A DNA stretch of 64,000 nt, taken from assembly GCF_000513275.1 (NCBI RefSeq), contig NZ_CBVJ010000082.1, positions 62,001 to 126,000 of the forward strand, written 5' to 3'. Below the pieces are notes generated by a model. That model was not told where the DNA came from. It made no database searches and was given only the letters and a program-made list of their open reading frames with translations. Source of the DNA: Paenibacillus gorillae. Lineage in GTDB: Bacteria > Bacillota > Bacilli > Paenibacillales > Paenibacillaceae. The number at the start of each line of letters is the position of its first letter. Within the stretch, counting starts at the first letter, position 1. The translations under genes and the position numbers were made by a program. Of this stretch, positions 18,267-26,337 are shown piece after piece.

Positions 18267-18944
18267 TCGAGGCTTCGCTATGGCTGCTGGCTACGATTGC
18301 CGTATATGCGGGCGCAAAACGGCTCTACCGCTTTTATCCGAAGCTGTGGCTGACTCCGCTTCTAATCACGCCAGCCATTATTATAATCGCTATCGAGCTG
18401 TTAGGCGTGCCATTCAAGCAATACAATAACGGTACAGGTGTGTTAACCGATATGATTGAGCCCGCTACCGTCGCCCTCGCCGTCATTCTTTATAAGCATC
18501 TTGATGTGCTGAAAAAAAATTGTGCTGCTCATTGCGGTTAGCGTCAGCTCAGGTGCTATTGCAGCTATTATCACTTCCGCCGGGTTAGCCCGGCTGCTTG
18601 GGCTGAACGCCCAGATGATGGAGACGCTCGCCCCGCGCTCGGCTACAACGCCGATTGCGCTAGCCGTCTCCGACATGCTTGGCGGACTGCCAACCATTAC
18701 CGCTGTCGCCACGCTCATTACCGGCTTGCTCGGCATGATCGTTGGCCCTTTAATCGTTCGCTGGTGCAGGATTCGGAGTCCGATTGCACGGGGCGTCCTC
18801 TTCGGAACGAGTGCCCATTCCGCAGGAGTCAGCAAAGCATTCGAATATGGCCCGATAACGGGATCGGTGGCGGGCATCGCCATGCTGCTGACTGCTTTCG
18901 TGACGCTCTGTGCGGCGCCTTGGATTGTATCTTTGTTTGTATGA
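18263..18944 (+). CDS. cidB: CidB/LrgB-family membrane protein, interrupted by a homopolymer frameshift
   Basis: The ATG at 18263 follows AAGGAGGCGTTGCGGG. The first frame encodes the LrgB N-terminus up to VALAVILYKHLDVLKK and then meets a stop at 18539-18541. The remainder (ITSAGLARLLG ... ATTPIALAVSDMLGG ... GVLFGTSAHSAGVSKAFEYG) continues in the next frame to 18944. Deleting one A from the eight-A run at 18512-18519 gives one 226-residue protein, the normal CidB length, with about six or seven membrane helices. It is the partner of CidA. As written the gene is broken; the homopolymer context points to a sequencing error or slippage. Confidence 0.85.
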
Positions 18945-18948
18945 AATG

Positions 18949-18996
18949 AAAGGCAGTATCAAAGGATCGGTAATCCGGTCTTTGATACTGCCTTTT
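18949..18996 (+). terminator. Intrinsic terminator of cidAB
   Basis: Perfect 14-15-bp stem AAGGCAGTATCAAAG with CTTTGATACTGCCTT over a ~15-base loop, followed by TTTA. It begins five bases after the cidB stop codon. Confidence 0.9.
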
Positions 18997-19025
18997 ATTG
19001 TTATGGCGTTTATAGTCCGGTAAAA

Positions 19026-19054
19026 AGAAAAAAACCTACAAACGAGTTGTAGGT
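19026..19054 (-). terminator. Small hairpin with minus-strand T-run
   Basis: Stem ACCTACAA/TTGTAGGT (19034-19054) followed on the minus strand by TTTTTTTCTTTTTA. It could end the transcript of the 19355-19900 gene after a ~300-base untranslated tail. Confidence 0.6.
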
Positions 19055-19059
19055 CCAAG

Positions 19060-19354
19060 AAATTTATATTTTTAAAAAGGGGGTCGAGTTCTATTATAGG
19101 TTAACGATATTAAGGAACGATTATAAAATGATTACAGCATTATTACAAAATAGAAAGCGGTTGCGAAGCTCCGTGGATTCGGCCCATGCTGCCGTTCGGG
19201 CTCCGTGGTTTCGGTCCATGCTGCCGTTCTTGATTGCCATCGATCGTTAACTCGATCAGGAATGCAATCATCGAAAAGTCAGCCTGAACTCGAAACCACT
19301 CCGCCTGCGGGTAAAGATAACTGCAAGTACAACCCGCAAACCCGATGAATTGAG
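19060..19354. other. Gene-poor stretch between cidB and a hypothetical gene
   Basis: No convincing coding sequence. The only structure seen is a pair of 30-bp direct repeats at 19168-19229, listed separately. Confidence 0.5.
19168..19229. repeat. Tandem pair of 30-bp direct repeats
   Basis: Two copies (19168-19197 and 19200-19229) beginning GCTCCGTGG and ending CATGCTGCCGTTC. They differ at two positions and are separated by two bases. They are intergenic and no function is evident. Confidence 0.75.
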
Positions 19355-19900
19355 CTAATGCAATATCACGTTTTGTAAAACCCGGCTCATCCGTCTGTTG
19401 GAGATCGACAGAGCTTCCTCCCTGCTATTTGAAGGGGCACTGAACATCAATCCGTCCTCCGCTGTCCAAACGCCTGAGGATGAATGCTCCTGTCGATCAA
19501 AGATAGCAATTGTTACTTCACTGAAATCTGAACTGGCATAGAGCGTACCATAACTGTAGATGACGGGAAGGCCCTTATCATTATAGTGATATATAATGAC
19601 GCCCGATCCATCACGCTGCAGTTTGATTTCTAATTTTCTATATTTTTCTGGTACGGGAATATCCTCACCTGATATATCTATCGTTCCAATAAATGTTCTC
19701 TGACCGGTAATACTTTTCTTCACCTTGCCATCGATTTTTAGCACCGCAGACTCCGAGACTGGAACATTTTCTTCTCCTAGCTGATATTTAAATCCTTCTA
19801 AACTAACTTTATACTCTCTAGCAATGTATAGAAAACAAATTAATAAGACAGCAATTATAATACCAAGTATCGTTAGAGGTAAACCTAATTTCCTTTTCAT
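19355..19900 (-). CDS. Membrane-anchored protein of unknown function
   Basis: 181 residues: a basic start, one strong membrane helix (about 8-26) and then an extracytoplasmic, beta-rich domain with many Lys/Glu/Ser residues and no Cys. I do not recognise a family. The ATG at 19900 follows an unusually long purine run (AGGAGGAGGGGGGG). A TATAAT box lies at 19935-19940 on the minus strand with a weak TGGATA 17 bases further upstream. It is more A+T-rich than its neighbours and sits between the cid locus and a 188-bp repeat element. It is probably real given the start site and signal anchor. Confidence 0.65.
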   Translation of the reverse strand: MKRKLGLPLTILGIIIAVLLICFLYIAREYKVSLEGFKYQLGEENVPVSESAVLKIDGKVKKSITGQRTFIGTIDISGEDIPVPEKYRKLEIKLQRDGSGVIIYHYNDKGLPVIYSYGTLYASSDFSEVTIAIFDRQEHSSSGVWTAEDGLMFSAPSNSREEALSISNRRMSRVLQNVILH

Positions 19901-20027
19901 AACTTAGCCCCCCCTCCTCCTCTTGGTTAAAACAATTATAGTCTTATTTTCTATCTATATCCATATTTATCTATGTATTTCACCTTTATCTTCTGTCCTT
20001 ATTCTCTTCACTCCGGATCACATAAGA

Positions 20028-20215
20028 TCAAAATGCAAAAGTACATTTTGCCAAGCGCTTTTTCAGCTTAAATTGCCTTCAAAATGCAAATATACAGTTT
20101 GATTGGGCTAAAATAAGCCAAATTGCCCTTTTGGGGCCATTTCACCTGCACTTTTACATTTTGATCGCCTTTTCAGCCTAAAAATGGCCAATCAAAATGT
20201 ACTTTTGCATTTTGA
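20028..20215. repeat. 188-bp four-unit inverted element, copy A
   Basis: Four related units: 20028-20050 and 20079-20102 forward, ~20147-20164 and 20192-20215 reverse. The outer units are exact reverse complements over 23 bases. Each unit is itself a near-palindrome of the form TCAAAATG-8-CATTTTGA. Unit starts 1 to 2 are 51 bases apart, start 2 to end 3 is 85, and end 3 to end 4 is 51. It is intergenic, upstream of the 19355-19900 gene. Confidence 0.85.
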
Positions 20216-20281
20216 CATACCCAACCTCTAATAATGACGAAATTGTCCGAAGTGAACCGCCTTATACTCTGCTGCACAATA

Positions 20282-20308
20282 AAAAAGGCGTCCCATCCTG
20301 GAACGCCT
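20282..20308 (-). terminator. Hairpin with minus-strand T-run
   Basis: Stem AGGCGT/ACGCCT (about 20286-20307) followed on the minus strand by TTTTTT. It lies about 45 bases after the 46-codon reading frame at 20352-20492 and would be its terminator if that gene is real. Confidence 0.7.
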
Positions 20309-20351
20309 CCCACCCCACCCACATCTCCATTTAACACACATTAAGTTGGTG

Positions 20352-20492
20352 CTATTCACTGGGCTGATCGTGCTTCGTACCCATTGGGGTCAATGCCCAC
20401 TCTTCGGCTGCTTCGATGTCGCCTTCGAGCTGCGACCAGATCAGAGCCTCTCTGCGGTCGGCATGGATCAGCCTGCGTGCTGTCCGCTCCAT
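20352..20492 (-). CDS. Possible 46-residue small protein
   Basis: ATG at 20492 preceded by AAGGAG with six-base spacing, then 46 codons encoding a charged, helix-prone peptide (MERTARRLIHADRREAL ... EGDIEAAEEWAL). It lies between two minus-strand terminators (20582-20609 upstream, 20282-20308 downstream), which is the layout of a small independent gene. No family is recognised and no promoter is obvious. It could be spurious, because the region is open in several frames. Confidence 0.35.
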   Translation of the reverse strand: MERTARRLIHADRREALIWSQLEGDIEAAEEWALTPMGTKHDQPSE

Positions 20493-20845
20493 GCCTTGCT
20501 CCTTGCGGGATTGATGCATATGCTCGGGACTCCTTCGCCTGATGGTTGGCAAGCTCGTCCCTTGAAACTAACCCAACCAGCAAAAAAGGGACGCGCTGCC
20601 GCTGTCCCTAGTGTTGCCCGCTTCCGGTGTTCGCATTCAAGTTAGATCAGCCGCAGTGCGAATAGCTGCAACTTTCCCAATTGGCTATAACTTTGAGCTA
20701 GTAGCCTAGCCTTAAACCGGTTTAACAGACTTCTCGATTCAAACAGAATTATAATGCTGAAAGAGAACTGTGCAAATTATCTGCTTCTCTGCCCGTGTGA
20801 CGATGTCATGTTAGATGAAGCAGGAAATACGCCCCAGCCCCGCTC
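20493..20845. other. Gene-poor stretch between the small frame and dtd
   Basis: Holds the dtd terminator (20582-20609). No other feature could be supported. Overlapping short open frames on the minus strand lack ribosome binding sites. Confidence 0.5.
20582..20609 (-). terminator. Intrinsic terminator, probably of relA-dtd
   Basis: Stem AGGGAC (20587-20592) with GTCCCT (20604-20609) and minus-strand TTTTTT (20582-20587). It lies about 240 bases after the dtd stop codon. Confidence 0.75.
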
Positions 20846-21289
20846 TCAAGCCTTGCTATCCACAATAAGCGTAACTGGCCCCCAGTTGACGAGCGATACG
20901 TCCATCATGGCGCCGAACACGCCAGTCTCCACCTTAAGTCCCGCCGCCCGCAGCGCCTCATTAAACCGCTCGTAGAGCGGTTCAGCCTGCTCCGGTCTTG
21001 CAGCGGCCATGAAGTTGGGCCGCCGCCCTTTACGGCTGTCGCCGTATAGCGTAAACTGCGAGACCGATAGAATCTGACCGCCGATATCCGTGACGGAATG
21101 GTTCATCTTGCCATTGTCGTCTTCGAAGATTCGCAAGCCAGCCACCTTTTCGGCCATCCAGCGCACATCCGCATCCGTATCCTCATGAGTTATGCCGACA
21201 AGCAATACGAGGCCAAACTCGATTGCTCCGGTTACTCCCCCGTCAACGGTCACTTCGGCGCGCTTGCTCCGCTGTATAACTACTTTCAC
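20846..21289 (-). CDS. dtd: D-aminoacyl-tRNA deacylase
   Basis: A 147-residue DTD-family enzyme that hydrolyses D-amino acids from tRNA. The two signature motifs are present: SQFTLYGD (77-84), carrying the catalytic-pocket residues, and the C-terminal NWGPVTL containing the Gly-cisPro dipeptide that enforces chirality. The length is typical. It follows relA by 16 bases on the same strand, the standard Bacillales order, and is surely co-transcribed with it. Confidence 0.95.
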   Translation of the reverse strand: MKVVIQRSKRAEVTVDGGVTGAIEFGLVLLVGITHEDTDADVRWMAEKVAGLRIFEDDNGKMNHSVTDIGGQILSVSQFTLYGDSRKGRRPNFMAAARPEQAEPLYERFNEALRAAGLKVETGVFGAMMDVSLVNWGPVTLIVDSKA

Positions 21290-21305
21290 TGCCGTAAACC
21301 TCCGA

Positions 21306-23477
21306 TTAGCTGTTCATAATCCGTTGAACCGAATAAATGTCCTGCACCCGCTTGATCTTCTCCACAACGGAAGACAAGTGGTCGATGTTGCGGATAAGCA
21401 CCGTCATATGAATCATAACCATTTTATTTTTAACCGAACGTCCCGTGACAGCCGATATATTGGTCTTGCTCTCCGATACTGCCTGCAGCACTTCATTCAG
21501 CAGACCGTCACGGTCATGACCGGCAATTTCAATATCGACACTGTAATTGGACTCAATTGAAGCTTCCCATTCCACTTCAATAACGCGTTCCGCTTCCTCG
21601 CCATCCGTGCCGAACGGAATGTTCTGGCAGTCCATCCGGTGTACGGAGACGCCGCGTCCGCGCGTTATATAACCTACAATCTCATCACCCGGCACCGGAT
21701 TGCAGCAGCGTGCAAAACGAACGAGCAAATTATCGATCCCTTTAACCGTAACGCCATGCGTTGGACGGTTTTTGCGGCTGCTCGCTTTCGATTCCTTGTC
21801 GATGATAAGCTCATTGCTTTTCTCGGCTTCCTTGCGCAGCTTCTCCGTCAGCTTCGTACAGATCTGAGCAGCAGTAATGCCGCCGAAGCCGATCGCACTC
21901 ATCATATCCTCAATATCATTGAACGCGAATTTCGAAGCCGCTTCCTGCAGCTTATCATCCGCCAGCCACACGTGAGGCTCCAATCCAAGCCGCTTTAACT
22001 CGCGCTCCAGCATATCGCGTCCTTTGGCGACGTTCTCTTCACGCTTCTCCTTCTTGAACCATTGGCGGATCTTACTCCGCGCATGGGAGGATTGAGCGAT
22101 TTTGACCCAATCTTGGCTAGGTCCATAAGAATGCTTGGAGGTCAGAATTTCGACGATATCGCCGGTTTTCAGCTTATGATCCAGCGGCACAATCCGGCCG
22201 TTCACCTTCGCGCCAATAGTGCGGTTGCCAACCTCTGTATGAATCCGGTAAGCAAAATCAAGCGGCACGGAGCCGGCTGGCAGCTCGATGACTTCGCCGT
22301 TTGGCGTGAAGACGAATACCAAATCGGAGAAAAAGTCCATTTTGAGCGATTCCATAAATTCAGCCGCGTCGCGTGTTTCGTTCTGGAGCTCCAGAATTTC
22401 GCGGAACCAGGACATTTTATCCTCGAAATTGCCTCCAGGAACGAGCGAGCCTTCCTTGTATGCCCAGTGGGCCGCAATGCCGTACTCCGAGGTACGGTGC
22501 ATATCAACGGTCCGTATTTGCACTTCCGTCGGTTCCCCGTTAGGCCCGATTACGGTCGTATGCAGGGACTGGTACATATTCGCCTTCGGCATCGCGATGT
22601 AGTCTTTAAAGCGGCCAGGCATCGGCTTCCACAACGTATGAATAATGCCTAGCGTCGCATAACAGTCCTTAATGTTCTCCACGATGATGCGAATGGCCAT
22701 CAGATCATAGATTTCATTAAACTGCTTGTTTTTCGCCGTCATTTTTTTATAAATGCTGTATATATGTTTAGGGCGTCCGGAAATATCTCCTTCAATGCCC
22801 ATTTCCTCAAGCTTTTCTTTAATGCGGAAAATAACGTCGGAGATGAATTGCATCCGTTCCGCCCGTTTTTTCTTCATTAGATTGGCAATGCGGTAATATT
22901 GCTGCGGATTCAAATAGCGGAGGGCAATATCCTCCATCTCCCATTTGATCGCGGAAATACCGAGCCGATGTGCAATTGGACAAAAGATTTCCAGCGTTTC
23001 GTAAGCGATACGCCGCTGCGCTTCCTCTGACTGGAATTTCAGCGTACGCATATTATGGAGCCGGTCAGCCAACTTAATGAGAATGACACGGATGTCTTGA
23101 GCCATCGCCACGAACATTTTGCGGTAATTCTCATTTTGCTGTTCTTCCTTCGAACGAAAACGAATCTTCTCCAGCTTTGTTAAGCCGTCGACAAGCATTG
23201 CGCAGGTTTCGCCAAATTTCAACCGCACGGTCTCCAAATCCACAGTCGTATCCTCAACGACATCATGCAGCAGCGCTGTTATAATCGACAGCACGTCCAT
23301 CTGCATATCGACCAATATATCGGCTACCGCAACCGGATGCAATATATAAGGCTCCCCCGATTTGCGCACTTGTCCATGATGGGCTTGCTCCGCAAACTCA
23401 TAGGCTTCCCTTATGCGTAATAAATCTTGTTCCTTCATATAGGCCGATGCCTTTTCGAGTAACTGCTCAATGCCCAT
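21306..23477 (-). CDS. relA: Bifunctional (p)ppGpp synthetase/hydrolase RelA/SpoT
   Basis: A 723-residue Rel protein controlling the stringent response. The order is: HD hydrolase (HPVAVADIL and [10 protein letters not shown], His-Asp at 71-72), RelA/SpoT synthetase (about 235-350, with [18 protein letters not shown]), TGS domain (about 395-455, [21 protein letters not shown]), the RIS/zinc-finger-like region ([21 protein letters not shown]) and a C-terminal ACT domain. Intact HD and synthetase motifs support both activities. The ATG follows AAAGGGAATTTTC. It has its own sigma-A promoter at 23545-23573. Its usual neighbour apt is displaced by the transporter island. Confidence 0.96.
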   Translation of the reverse strand: MGIEQLLEKASAYMKEQDLLRIREAYEFAEQAHHGQVRKSGEPYILHPVAVADILVDMQMDVLSIITALLHDVVEDTTVDLETVRLKFGETCAMLVDGLTKLEKIRFRSKEEQQNENYRKMFVAMAQDIRVILIKLADRLHNMRTLKFQSEEAQRRIAYETLEIFCPIAHRLGISAIKWEMEDIALRYLNPQQYYRIANLMKKKRAERMQFISDVIFRIKEKLEEMGIEGDISGRPKHIYSIYKKMTAKNKQFNEIYDLMAIRIIVENIKDCYATLGIIHTLWKPMPGRFKDYIAMPKANMYQSLHTTVIGPNGEPTEVQIRTVDMHRTSEYGIAAHWAYKEGSLVPGGNFEDKMSWFREILELQNETRDAAEFMESLKMDFFSDLVFVFTPNGEVIELPAGSVPLDFAYRIHTEVGNRTIGAKVNGRIVPLDHKLKTGDIVEILTSKHSYGPSQDWVKIAQSSHARSKIRQWFKKEKREENVAKGRDMLERELKRLGLEPHVWLADDKLQEAASKFAFNDIEDMMSAIGFGGITAAQICTKLTEKLRKEAEKSNELIIDKESKASSRKNRPTHGVTVKGIDNLLVRFARCCNPVPGDEIVGYITRGRGVSVHRMDCQNIPFGTDGEEAERVIEVEWEASIESNYSVDIEIAGHDRDGLLNEVLQAVSESKTNISAVTGRSVKNKMVMIHMTVLIRNIDHLSSVVEKIKRVQDIYSVQRIMNS

Positions 23478-23544
23478 GAAAATTCCCTTTCTGAAAACAG
23501 CCTACGGTTCGACTCCGATTCCGCATTTTCCGAGTTTTCTTAAT

Positions 23545-23573
23545 ATTATCCTGTAAGAGCGGCGTTGCGTCAA
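23545..23573 (-). promoter_or_regulatory. Sigma-A promoter of relA
   Basis: TTGACG (complement of 23568-23573), 17 bases, GATAAT (23545-23550), about 70 bases before the relA start codon. Confidence 0.75.
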
Positions 23574-23604
23574 CTATGGAGTCATGGTAAAAGCCCGAAA
23601 GGCG

Positions 23605-25398
23605 TTAACTTTCCGAATTGGCGATTGGGTGAATCTGGGCTGGGATCATCACCTGAACACAAGTCCATTCACCCGGCTCGCTATCGATTGCGACGCCATA
23701 CTCTTTGCCATAGTAAAGCTGAATACGCTCGTGTACGTTACGGATGCCATAACCATTTCGCTCCGCAGCAGCCGTCTCGCTAAATATGCCGTCAATTGTC
23801 GACTGCGGCATACCGCTTCCATTATCGATAATCTGGAAGCAGATTGCCTCGTCCTGCCAGCCCCCGACAATCCGAATCTGAATCCGGTCGCCACGCCACG
23901 CATGCTCCAAGGCATTCTCAATAAAGGGCTGTAGAATGAGCTTAACGGCCGAATAGGGAAGAATTGAAGAATCGATCTCATAGATAACCTCGACCCGCTC
24001 CGCATATTTAATTTGCTGAATGTCCATATAGGCCTTCACTTGCTCGATTTCCTTCGCGATCGGAATGATTGTCTGCCCTTCGTTCAGCGTCAGTCTGTAG
24101 AATTTAGCCAGATTCATCACCATCTGATGCTGCTTGTCCACCTCGCCGAATTTGGCAAGACGGCTAATCGATGAGAGCGTGTTGTATAGAAAATGCGGAT
24201 TAATCTGCGCTTGCAGCACTTCAAGCTCCGCTTCTTTTTTCCTAAGGTTCGTCACATACACCTCTTCAATCAAGCTTTCTGTCTTTTTCCCCAGTTCATT
24301 AAGCGAAGCTGCAATCGTCGTAAACTCATCATTACCGCTGTATTGGATACGTCTGTGGAAATCTCCTTGACGAAATGACTGAAGCACGGACACGACCTTC
24401 AGAACACGGCGGGAAAACGTACGGGATACAAAAGTTGCGACGAAAGAGATAACGATACAGCACAGCAGACAAATGACGATCGTAAGCCTGTCTACCTTCT
24501 TCCTGTCCTCTTCGAATACAGAAGACGGAATCAACGCCGTCAATTTCCACCCCAAGCCCGGAAGTGTCTGATCGATCGTCAAATGGCTTCCACTGCCTGC
24601 CTCGTTGCGGAATTCATCCTCCGACCGAATCGCACTGCCCGATGAATATAGCAGATGACCGCTTTCATTCGTAATGACAAGCGTGCTGTCGCCTCCGATT
24701 TTATGAAAGTCAACACTTTGGAAGATGTCGTCCAGATAGGTACTGATCCGAACAAATCCGATTTCCTTAAGCTTAGTCGGGTCCGTTGTATCGACGATGC
24801 GCCGCAGCAGCGAGATCCGGCCGTATTTGGCATCGTCCTCTACCTGCTTCCATTCCATCGTCTCCCCGAATTTTTCCTTCGGAAAATTAGCATACCACTC
24901 CTTATTCTCAATACGCTTCAAATGCATCACATCAAAAAACCGGCCCTTAATGCTTAACGGATCGATATTCGAGCTGTCATAATAAATTTCCGGCAGCGTT
25001 TCATTGCTGAAGTAGATGCTTAGCCATACGTTTCGGTTGGTCGATTCAATCGTCTGCCAGAACTTCGGCATGAGCAGGTTGGTTGTCGCTTCATAGCTCA
25101 CCCATCCCTCCTCGTAATGCATAAGCTGTTTCGACAGCTTAGAATCGAAGTACAATAAATCCGAAAGTCTAATCGTATCGTCAATCTTGTACATCATGTT
25201 ATCTTGAATTTGCTGCAGTGTGCCCTTAATCGCTGTTCTCGTCTGCGTACGAATGGAATCTACCATAATGGAATTAGCGATATAGCCGAATATAAATATC
25301 GGGATGATAATCAGCAGAACGTATGATACGAGAAGCTTCACGCCAAAGGGAATGAAGCTTCGTTCCTGTTTATGCATAGGGACCCCGGCCATCGTCAA
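23605..25398 (-). CDS. YesM-type sensor histidine kinase (second system)
   Basis: A 597-residue membrane kinase with a membrane helix at about 18-42, a ~250-residue extracellular sensor, a second helix near 305, HAMP, and a His_kinase motif QAQINPHFLYNTL (His about 402). The HATPase has N-box LQPFIENALEHA and DNGSGMP. The start is probably the TTG at 25398, whose T-T-G-A overlaps the stop of the preceding response regulator gene and which has AGGAG six bases upstream; an ATG at 25392 is the alternative. Translational coupling to the regulator marks them as a pair serving the transporter genes at 26338-30027. Confidence 0.9.
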   Translation of the reverse strand: MTMAGVPMHKQERSFIPFGVKLLVSYVLLIIIPIFIFGYIANSIMVDSIRTQTRTAIKGTLQQIQDNMMYKIDDTIRLSDLLYFDSKLSKQLMHYEEGWVSYEATTNLLMPKFWQTIESTNRNVWLSIYFSNETLPEIYYDSSNIDPLSIKGRFFDVMHLKRIENKEWYANFPKEKFGETMEWKQVEDDAKYGRISLLRRIVDTTDPTKLKEIGFVRISTYLDDIFQSVDFHKIGGDSTLVITNESGHLLYSSGSAIRSEDEFRNEAGSGSHLTIDQTLPGLGWKLTALIPSSVFEEDRKKVDRLTIVICLLCCIVISFVATFVSRTFSRRVLKVVSVLQSFRQGDFHRRIQYSGNDEFTTIAASLNELGKKTESLIEEVYVTNLRKKEAELEVLQAQINPHFLYNTLSSISRLAKFGEVDKQHQMVMNLAKFYRLTLNEGQTIIPIAKEIEQVKAYMDIQQIKYAERVEVIYEIDSSILPYSAVKLILQPFIENALEHAWRGDRIQIRIVGGWQDEAICFQIIDNGSGMPQSTIDGIFSETAAAERNGYGIRNVHERIQLYYGKEYGVAIDSEPGEWTCVQVMIPAQIHPIANSES

Positions 25399-26219
25399 AT
25401 TTTTCTCCTGAATTCGATCGGTGTCATACCGAACGTCTCTTTGAATTGTCTGCTGAAGTACGGCATGTACCGGTATCCCACAAGATCGGCAACCTCATAG
25501 ATTTTTACCTTTGGATCTTTAAGCAGCTCTCCTGCCTTCTCCATTCGCAGAGAAATGACATATTCACTGAAGGTTTTCCCCGTTTCTTCCTTGAACATTA
25601 ACCCCAGATAATTGGGCGAAAAACAGAAGTGGTCTGCGACCTCTTTAAGCGTCAAACTCTGATTCATATGCTGCTTCATATATTGGATCATCTCATGAAT
25701 GAGCTTCGTATTCTTCTTTAGCTCGCCGCCCGAATTGGAAAGCGGAGGCACAATGGCAGCGGTTTCTTTCTTTTGATGCTGAATCGCCTGCATATACGTA
25801 TCCCTGAGCTGCTGTTCCTTTGCTTGACGGTCCCGTTCCTGATTCAAGTCCTTCGTTATCGCGGCAAGCGCCTTAATGAGCTCGTTATCATCCATCGGCT
25901 TCAGCACGTAGCTATAAGCTTTCAATGACAACGCTTGCTTTACGTAGTGAAAATCTTGATAACCGCTTACAAAAACAATCCGCAAATCATTGCATCTGCC
26001 CGAATCAAGCGCTTTGCGAGCGAGCTCCAGCCCGGACATGCTCGGCATATGGATGTCCGACACGAGAATATCAATTTCTTTCTCCATTAATACATCATAA
26101 GCGGCAAAGCCGTTATGGACGGCTGCGACCACTTCCAGCCCCAGCTCGGTCCATGGAATGAATGTGCGCATGCCTTCTAGATCTAACACTTCATCATCCG
26201 CAATCAATACTTTATACAT
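25395..26219 (-). CDS. YesN-type response regulator (second system)
   Basis: 274 residues, much shorter than the YesN at 1227 because the linker is reduced. The receiver domain has LIADDE, phospho-Asp 55 (LVSDIHMPSMSG) and Lys 107 (YVLKPMDD). A helical linker rich in Gln/Lys follows, then an AraC-type double HTH (ADHFCFSPNYLGLMFKEETG; DLVGYRYMPYFSRQFKETFG). The start at 26219 is set by GGAGATGATCCC; in-frame codons up to 26267 have no such site. It is separated from the binding-protein gene by a strong terminator, so the two-component genes depend on read-through or an own promoter. Confidence 0.9.
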   Translation of the reverse strand: MYKVLIADDEVLDLEGMRTFIPWTELGLEVVAAVHNGFAAYDVLMEKEIDILVSDIHMPSMSGLELARKALDSGRCNDLRIVFVSGYQDFHYVKQALSLKAYSYVLKPMDDNELIKALAAITKDLNQERDRQAKEQQLRDTYMQAIQHQKKETAAIVPPLSNSGGELKKNTKLIHEMIQYMKQHMNQSLTLKEVADHFCFSPNYLGLMFKEETGKTFSEYVISLRMEKAGELLKDPKVKIYEVADLVGYRYMPYFSRQFKETFGMTPIEFRRKI

Positions 26220-26265
26220 GGGATCATCTCCGTTTGAAAAAGAATAGAAATGAAGGGACAGGCTC

Positions 26266-26306
26266 AAAACGGCATCGCCGTCCTTGACAAGGACGGCGAC
26301 CGTTTT
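26266..26306 (-). terminator. Strong terminator between binding-protein gene and yesN
   Basis: Core stem TCGCCGTCCTT with AAGGACGGCGA over a GAC loop, extended by AAAACGG/CCGTTTT arms on both sides. It ends the transporter operon 30 bases after its last stop codon. Confidence 0.9.
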
Positions 26307-26337
26307 TACCTATTATAACCCGAGATAATGCCCGATG

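Noticed and set aside
20356-20583. A 75-codon minus-strand frame overlapping the 46-codon frame
   Set aside because: No ribosome binding site and low-complexity Arg/Gln/Ser composition typical of an out-of-frame reading. The alternative frame has the better start site.
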